Source: Clytia hemisphaerica
Taxonomy: Eukaryota; Cnidaria; Hydrozoa; Leptothecata; Clytiidae
DNA: 64,000 nt
Direction of reading: 5' to 3'
Assembly: GCA_902728285.1 (NCBI GenBank)
Contig: CACVBU010000819.1
Span: 310,001 to 374,000 of the forward strand
A model generated the notes under the pieces. It was not told the origin of the DNA and made no database searches. It saw only the letters and a program-made list of their open reading frames with translations. The translations under genes were made by a program, and so were the position numbers. Numbering within the stretch: position 1 is the first letter of the stretch; the number at the start of each line of letters is the position of its first letter. Below, piece by piece: positions 57,825 to 64,000 of the stretch.

Positions 57825-60800
57825 TACTTATCAAGTTTAATCACATTAGCAGTAGAAAAACAACATTCAAAGTGTTCCACTTAAATATTTTTCTAAGATT
57901 GAGAAAGTCCCCTTTCGTAGGACAAGAGAGTATACTATGCGAATAAGATCTTTGTACAAAATTAATCAAAACAACATAAAATTCATCAATTTCCTTTCGC
58001 GTTTACTCGAGAAAAGTATACGCGAATATGACTTGAATGAGAGGGAGTATTTGAGCTTTCTACCCAATATACACCCTCCTCTTTCTTTAATGATCTTTAT
58101 ATGGTTTTAGGAGACCCCTGGATTTTAAAACATGATAGAATCACGATTTAGATGTGAATTGCAGATAAAAGGCTATGTATGGCACACTATAGATTTAATT
58201 TTTAGTAAAACTTTATGTAAGGTATTTTTAATTAATTTTTTACGGCTTCAGCTATATAATTGGAATTTACGAAATCTCTTACTATTATTAAGTCTTTATT
58301 ATGGAACAATTGGTACGGCTTTCAGATCGATTTAAAAAACCGTCCTTAAAAAGGGCAAAAATAAACAAAATTCATTACTTGTTTACATATTGTTCAACAC
58401 ATCATAAAAGATATGACAGCCGTTTAAAACATATGTCAAGCGCTTAAGACCTAAAAACCTTTTCAAAAATGTAATTTTAATCAGGATAAAATAGACAAGC
58501 AGAAATATCGATTGTCACATGGGTAATCCTATTACAGATAATTCATTCTGCGCATGCGTTGCTCTGCTTTGAAAGAAATGTGGCGAATGTGATAATCTGA
58601 AATGGTTGCTCAGCCAAAACCACATTGCTTTTTGCTTGGAAACGAAAGTTAGAGCGACTGGGTTTTATTTTTAATGTTGATTGACATTTGTTTTGGTGCG
58701 ATTGTTTTGCTTTAGCCAATTACCGCTCTCAAGAGCTCATTAAATATCCATCCTCAATACTGTTGATGGTCGCCGATTTGACGTCGAGCGGGAGGTCTAA
58801 TTAGTTTATTAAAGTCTAATTTGTTCGAATTACAGAAAGGTTCGAATTATAGAAAGCATTTTACGAGCTTTTTATTTCACATGGACTGACAATACACCTT
58901 TTACGACCTTAGTCGCGCGGTCAACCGCGTGCCACTTTATTATTCAATTTACCACCCTAAACTCAAGCACTGTTACGTAACATACGTCTAAAAATCAGAA
59001 TCTACACTAAGGTTTATTATCTGGCACCCAGATGGTGAAATTTTCATCCGACACGCTAAAGCTCTGAAGGTCGGGAAAATTTTCAACATCTGGAAGGTTT
59101 ACATTATGGGATTATGCGAGACCGCGTCAAGAATTTTGCAGCGGGAGGTCTGGTAACCCAGCCCTCGTTTTCGGGGATTGGCAGGTCCAACCAAAATATT
59201 TATAGGTTTACGCACAAGGGTTGTTGAACCCGACTGGGGGTGGAGCACAGGCCGACTATCATTCCTCTCATATGGGAAATTGGCACGCTCCTTTACAGCT
59301 TTAGCGTGGGCGGCCGCCAATCCGCCATCGGAATATCAAATAACACTAAGGTATGTTTTGTTTCTTTCGAAAAAACAGTTCTTAATGGAAGGGAAGATGA
59401 TGACTTAAAAACCGATCTGGTCTGTATTTTGAACTTACAAAGTTTGTAAGGTGGGCGGAGACCTGGAAATTAATTTAAGAAGGGTCAGCTTTTGTCAGAA
59501 CCTGAAATGATTCTCACAGACCTGTTGCTGAGGTCTACCTGTTTTTCTTGTAACCTAACTGACTACTGAATCGGGGTCTTTCTGTTTGGACGTCTAATTA
59601 TAAATTCAACTATTCGGAATGAGGAAATCGGTGGAAAATTTAGCACACCAACCACCCCTCCCCCTAACAAAAGACTCGTGCGTGAACTATATCCAGGCCC
59701 TTAAATGATAGGTTTTCCAGAATTCCTCCCAGATGCACTGCAAGAGATTTAAAATAAACAAATACGGCATTGGAAATTCTTAAAAAATGCACAAGATGAG
59801 ACATGAGCGAGTTTATGTATTTGCACTTTCAAGGACTGAAGTGATTTGGAATAACCAGCAGTTCTGAGCCACAAAATAGAGGATATCAAAAGAGCTGATA
59901 AAAATATAACACAAAGTTCAATCAAATGTTAAAAGATGTGCGACACAGATACTTCAATAGGGAAGGCCTAAAAACAAGACAGATTTGACATATTCGACAC
60001 TGGCTATAACAACAAACAAAAAATTGGACCTTTACCCTCATAGACTATATTCTAAAACAAAGAGCTTCTTTGACTAGACAAAATATTTGATACGGGGGTT
60101 CAAGGGAAAATTAGATCAGCAGAAGATGAGATCAGCCCTTTGCACAATTATGTAGAGAGCATTGGACTTTAGGCCCACTGAGCAATAATATTATCAACTT
60201 TATAACTGCACATTTTTTTATTCGTATCAATCTATAGCGTAAATAGCCTGTGAATAATGTCTAAATCATTCTATCGATCCGCGCTTAGGCTAGACGATTG
60301 AAAACACCTTGAAAGCGCGTTTTAAATTCACAATACAAAACATATTGGCATATCTTATTACGGGACGTGCTTAAAAATCTGTTTGTTTTTCAAATAAGGC
60401 ACTCAGGAAAAATTCAAAATTGTAATACCTCAAAGACATTTAGGTGACACACGAGTCAAAGCGTTAAACTATATGTCTACTTAAGTTGAGTATTTTGCAA
60501 GCATGATTGTTTCGTTTGATGGTCTTAGGCATTGGTTATAGAGAAAAAAGCTAAATTGGCAATGAAGAGCGCTGTTTGACTTATTCATTCTTCTTTTTTT
60601 TGCGAAAGTTTTTGTTAAAAGATTTTAAGTCCTATTTTTCACATCATCCAGCGACACAACCCTGTTAGATAGCAGAGGGCAAAGAATTTCTGCATGCTTA
60701 TTACAGAATATAAAGAATAGCAGCAGCACGCATCAACACGTAAAACGAGGCTTCTAATATTTCGAAAACTAGTAGATTTCACTAGCCTGCACAGTCAGCG

Positions 60801-61276
60801 TGTCAAATATCGACCTTTCTGTCAGCGTGCGTTCGAGTGAAATCTACATCGTGTTGATAAAGATTGATAGTAAAATATGACAAGATACAAACTTGATCAA
60901 ATTTTGGTCATCTTTGGAGAGTTATGTAAGGGTAGTGTACCCCAAATTTGTAAAACATGCTTGTGGCAAAATTCATTTGCTGAAATGATCTCTGAAACCG
61001 TGGTTTCGGAATTAGCCGAGGAATCTTTCAACGGAATAAAGTGACAAATTCCAAGAAAATATAAGAGTGTCAAATTACAAAAGCCAAATACTGTAAAAAT
61101 ACTCAAATAATCAAAAATCGAAGAGATTTATTCAAAAAAGTCTCACAAAAAAGGGTCACCTTTTCACTAAAAATCAGTCTCTGTAAGGGTCGGTTTTCGG
61201 AGGTCCCGTCCGCACATACCCCTCATCCGCCAACCCTAGTACCCCGCAGATTTCAAACTGTATTATTTTTCCATAC
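57825..61276. other. Region between alternative first exons
   Basis: This should hold the promoter of the short CNT form, upstream of 57824. A decayed mariner-like phrase lies near 58815-58860, a GC-richer patch near 59090-59320 and an old GC-ended repeat fragment near 61140-61245. No further exon is supported. Confidence 0.35.
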
Positions 61277-61408
61277 CTGTTGATTCGTATGTCCATTAGA
61301 AGGTTTTCCATTGCTTTGTTTAATATCTCCCATCTCAAAAACTACATCTCCGCCATTTTGTTTTAAACTACCATTAACTAGAACAACGCCATTCGATTTT
61401 TTACTCAT
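61277..61408 (-). CDS. Alternative first coding exon b of the upstream CNT gene
   Basis: On the minus strand an ATG at 61408 opens 44 codons (MSKKSNGVVLVNGSLKQNGG ... GHTNQQ) that end at a good donor, CAG|GTATGG, in phase 0. That is the same phase as the 24-nt exon at 57824-57801 and the one required by exon 2 at 56031. Using it would give a 627-residue transporter with a longer hydrophilic cytoplasmic tail. TTTGTTTAG ends five bases before the ATG. Joining an upstream exon to that acceptor in phase 0 would meet a stop (ATA CTA TGA), so the exon is a first coding exon rather than an internal one. Confidence 0.6.
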
Positions 61409-62223
61409 AGTATCTAAACAAATCTTAACCGAAATCGAAAGTGATGTTACAATAAAATTAAATTTTTAGTAATATTTATATCAATTTTCTCCGTAAGCAA
61501 ATCGAAATTAAATTTTTCCTCTAATTAAGCAGAACCATGTCTTTTAAAGTGATCTCAAAGCTTGATGAATAAACCAGTCAAAACGATTCTTTTTTTTACT
61601 TCTACAAAATTTCACAAAACACATAAAATGATGTATAAATCTCATGTTAATCCAAGATAAATTCCTTGCGTGGCCCACTATAAGGATATCCTTTCCAAAA
61701 TAGCCTTCAAAATTTACACCAAAACCAACACCTACATAGACCAGCGGCTGATAAAAAAGACAAATACAGTCCGTGCCTTTCTGTGTAATATGACAATAGT
61801 TTAGAAAAGTCAATCGGAAAGCATGTGTTTGTACAAAACGCCAGGGTTATATTATAGTTTTCGAAGGATCGTATTTCCCACAAAAATGATATTCTTTAAG
61901 GGTTTTTTCTTATTTTTTTTCCTTGAGGTAGAATTCCGTCACTCTGATTATGTTTTATGTAAGAAATGATTGAATTACTTTATCGTCTAGCCCAGGTGTT
62001 TTGAAATTCTTATAAGTTGTTGTATTTGAAAGTGCTTTTCTCCACCTTTCTAACCTTACGCCTGCTGTAAAAGTGAAGTTTTTTTTACCTGTATTTTTTT
62101 TTACAGTATGAAAAAATACAAAAACTTTTGGTTTTTTAAACTGTTCTAATAAAACAGCCACAAAAAGCATCTTTCAAGGGTCAATTTAAATTTGCCAACC
62201 AGAGGCTTAAAACCTTTGTAACA

Positions 62224-62520
62224 TTGAGTTAGCCCGAAGAGCTAGAGTAAAATCTCTAACCTTTCGAATATGCAAGAAAAAGTGAAGCCACTTATTTCCC
62301 ATCCAAAACGCGCCTTGGACGCGCCGTAATCATGACGACGGATTGTATCTAGCGACTCCTTTGTTTTTGAGGACTGCATTTTTTGAAATCTAGAGATAGA
62401 TTTTAGTTTAAATCCGGTGTTTGTGTAAAAACCACGCGCGGACGTTCTGGATGGAAATAGGTAATTTCTTTTCCCATCCAGGAGTCTCAAGTCTAGCCGT
62501 TCGGGCTTAGAAGTCAATGC
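62224..62520. mobile_element. CCCGAAGGGCTAGA-type MITE, copy 4
   Basis: CATTGAGTTAGCCCGAAGAG, CTAGAGTAAAATCTC at the left is mirrored by GAGTCTCAAGTCTAGCCGTT, CGGGCTTAGAAGTCAATG at the right. A sub-terminal pair (CTTATTTCCCATCC and GGATGGAAATAGG, plus CTTTTCCCATCCAGG) is also present. Close relative of 54085-54365. Confidence 0.7.
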
Positions 62521-63004
62521 TTTGTATGAAGGGTCATGCCAATCATTATGTTTCCATTGTAATAGATAACATAGCGTATGAAGCGTCCCAAACGAATACG
62601 ATATCAAATTTATTTTTAGGAGTCATTTTGAAAGGAACCTTTACACATAAATGGTGCGACGGTTACAGAAAAATAGCTTTAATTCGAATTTATTAGAAGG
62701 ATCTAGCCTAGAAATCTAAGCCAGATTGGTTCAGTCACTTGGTAAAATCTGATGGTAAGGTGTGACTGAATATCTGTTTTTCAAGGCAAACTTAAAATTC
62801 CATACATCATAAAAATCATTCAGGTGCCGATAACGCTATATTGTCATCAGCCGTATCTTGGCCTTGTAAAAGCTGGCTTGGTTAACCAGGCTAAGAAGGA
62901 TTCACCTTTTCCATAGAAAATGAAATGGCTAATAAGATATAAATAGGTTTTGGCTAAGGGAAGATAACATTTGTGTTTCTTATTAACTGAATCCACCAAA
63001 ACCA

Positions 63005-63245
63005 GGGGTACTAGGTCTCCCGGATGACGAACAGGTGAGGCCTCAATTCTGAAAATTGGAAAATTTCAGGTAAAAAATGGAGGATAAAAACTTTGAGCCC
63101 TTACCGGGAATCTCCCCAAAATTAATCCTTTTCAAAGAAAAAAAGTACGTTACCCTCAACCCTAGCAGAATTTTTGGAGGTCCAAAAGAGCACCCTGTCG
63201 GGCTGCACATACCCGTACCTTCCATTTGCCCCTTTAACCCCACCC
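63005..63245. mobile_element. GC-ended MITE remnant
   Basis: AGGGGTACTAGGTCTCCCGG at the left and TTTAACCCCACCCGG at the right, with GGCTGCACATACCCGTACCT inside, resemble 39030-39250 and the right part of 1483-1787 (GCCGCACATACCCGTCGGTC). No target duplication is visible. Confidence 0.45.
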
Positions 63246-63310
63246 GGCATTTCTTGAATAAATTTTGGTTGAAATCAACGGAAGCAGAAACAAAATAATA
63301 TCAAACTTAC

Positions 63311-63364
63311 TTTTCCATTCTTAACAAGTGGGTTTTTCTCATAATCTTCTTTCTCATCCGCCAT
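63311..63364 (-). CDS. Alternative first coding exon c of the upstream CNT gene
   Basis: On the minus strand an ATG at 63364 opens 18 codons (MADEKEDYEKNPLVKNGK) ending at the strong donor AAA|GTAAGT in phase 0, so it too can join exon 2 at 56031, giving a 601-residue protein. A strong acceptor (TTTCATTTTCAG) lies 29 bases before the ATG, implying a 5' UTR intron or leader addition. Its assignment to the transporter rests on strand, phase and the absence of any other gene between. It could instead begin an unrelated gene that lies outside what I can see. Confidence 0.5.
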
Positions 63365-63504
63365 CTTGATATATGATAGATTTTTGTTGTTTTCTGAAAA
63401 TGAAAGAAATAATAATTATAAGATGAGTTGCACATGGTTTTAAGTATGGATGACAAAAAAAATAGGTGTGTCTAAAGAAAAAAAAAAAGAAAACTAGCCT
63501 TAGT

Positions 63505-63972
63505 TACTAGCCCTTTAACTACCGTTCGTATTTTTTAAGGTTCTACCTATTTGCAACGGAAAAAAAAAGGTTCGACCTATTTGCCATGGGAAAAAAAGAA
63601 GGTTCGACCTATTTGCCAGATGTCGGCATTTGCCGACATGGTCAAAAGGTAGCGATTTTGACTTCATTTTCTGAATAATATATGAAGTATCAGCCAAGGA
63701 CTATAATTTTGAGTTGAACATTGTTGAATAGTTATTTTTCAACATAGAAAAGCTTTTAACTATCATCTTTTTCATTTCAAACCATCTAATACAAAATCTT
63801 TGTAGAAGTGTTAAATTTTATGGCAAAGGAATGGAAAGTGCGCATGTCGGCAAATCCCGACATCGGTAAAGAAATGGAAAGTGCAAATGTCGGCAAATCC
63901 CGACATCGGCAAAGAAATCGAAAATACTCATGTCGGCATATGCCGACATTGGCAGTTAAAGGGCTAGGTAAG
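63505..63972 (-). mobile_element. GCCGACAT-type element, copy 2, with expanded subrepeats
   Basis: This is an inverse copy of 3765-4130. Its right end (ATGTCGGCATATGCCGACAT, TGGCAGTTAAAGGGCTAG) matches the left end of that copy. The motif TGTCGGCAAATCCCGACATC plus GGCAAAGAAAT is repeated about three times at 63843-63950, and AAGGTTCGACCTATTTGCC is repeated three times at 63537-63620. The copy at 3765 has only one of each, so the ends have expanded here. Confidence 0.65.
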
Positions 63973-64000
63973 GTAACCTCATAATTATCAGGTCATTTTT

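Larger units (their letters stand above)
61409..63310. other. Region between first exons b and c, with repeats
   Basis: It contains a MITE at 62224-62520 and a GC-ended repeat at 63005-63245. No additional exon is supported; the minus-strand frame at 62242-62607 lies across the MITE. Confidence 0.4.

Noticed and set aside
61277-63364. Splicing exon c (63311) to exon b (61277) in one transcript
   Set aside because: Using the acceptor just before the exon b ATG in phase 0 gives an immediate stop (ATA CTA TGA), so they are read as alternative first exons.

Overview
The window is AT-rich nuclear DNA of an animal. Its genes have many short exons with GT..AG introns, it carries metazoan gene families, and it is densely seeded with small non-autonomous DNA transposons. 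An astacin protease with a C-terminal pair of ShK domains, together with abundant hairpin MITEs, suggests a non-bilaterian or other early-branching invertebrate, with a cnidarian (perhaps a hydrozoan) as my best guess. That placement is inference; nothing in the window settles it.

Layout. 1-9 kb: no convincing gene, but at least five MITE-type elements, two with exact 8-bp target duplications. 9.29-10.34 kb (+): a two-exon gene for a small secreted, cysteine-rich protein of unknown family. 10.4-31.7 kb: mostly repeats. The most striking is a 2.1-kb foldback-like element at 15.2-17.3 kb, whose inverted arms carry the same two kinds of tandem subrepeat around a tandem-repeat centre. The stretch also holds 42-bp minisatellites, perfect hairpins, a broken two-exon gene copy (25.4-26.2 kb, -) and a pair of TA-flanked MITEs. 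31.7-38.2 kb (+): a complete nine-exon astacin metalloprotease (signal peptide, short propeptide, catalytic domain, Thr-rich linker, ShK, Thr-rich linker, ShK), with an unexplained 178-codon open frame inside intron 1. 38.8-49.2 kb (-): a complete nine-exon concentrative nucleoside transporter (SLC28/CNT), converging on the astacin gene. 50.3-57.8 kb (-), with further 5' exons to 63.4 kb: a second, paralogous CNT gene in tandem.

How the genes relate. The two CNT genes are clear tandem duplicates. Every internal coding exon matches in phase, and most match exactly in length (142, 183, 162, 169 and 181 nt). The upstream copy splits its N-terminus into a 24-nt first exon plus 401 nt, whereas the downstream copy has one 425-nt exon. 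The upstream copy also offers three possible first coding exons, all ending in phase 0, so it probably makes N-terminal isoforms. The proteins should sit in the plasma membrane and import nucleosides using an ion gradient. The astacin and the small cysteine-rich protein are predicted to be secreted. I see no functional link between the three kinds of gene beyond proximity.

Limits: exon calls come from reading splice sites, phase and family resemblance by eye. 5' UTRs, promoters and transcription starts were not determined. Repeat boundaries are approximate unless a target duplication or exact inverted terminus is stated.
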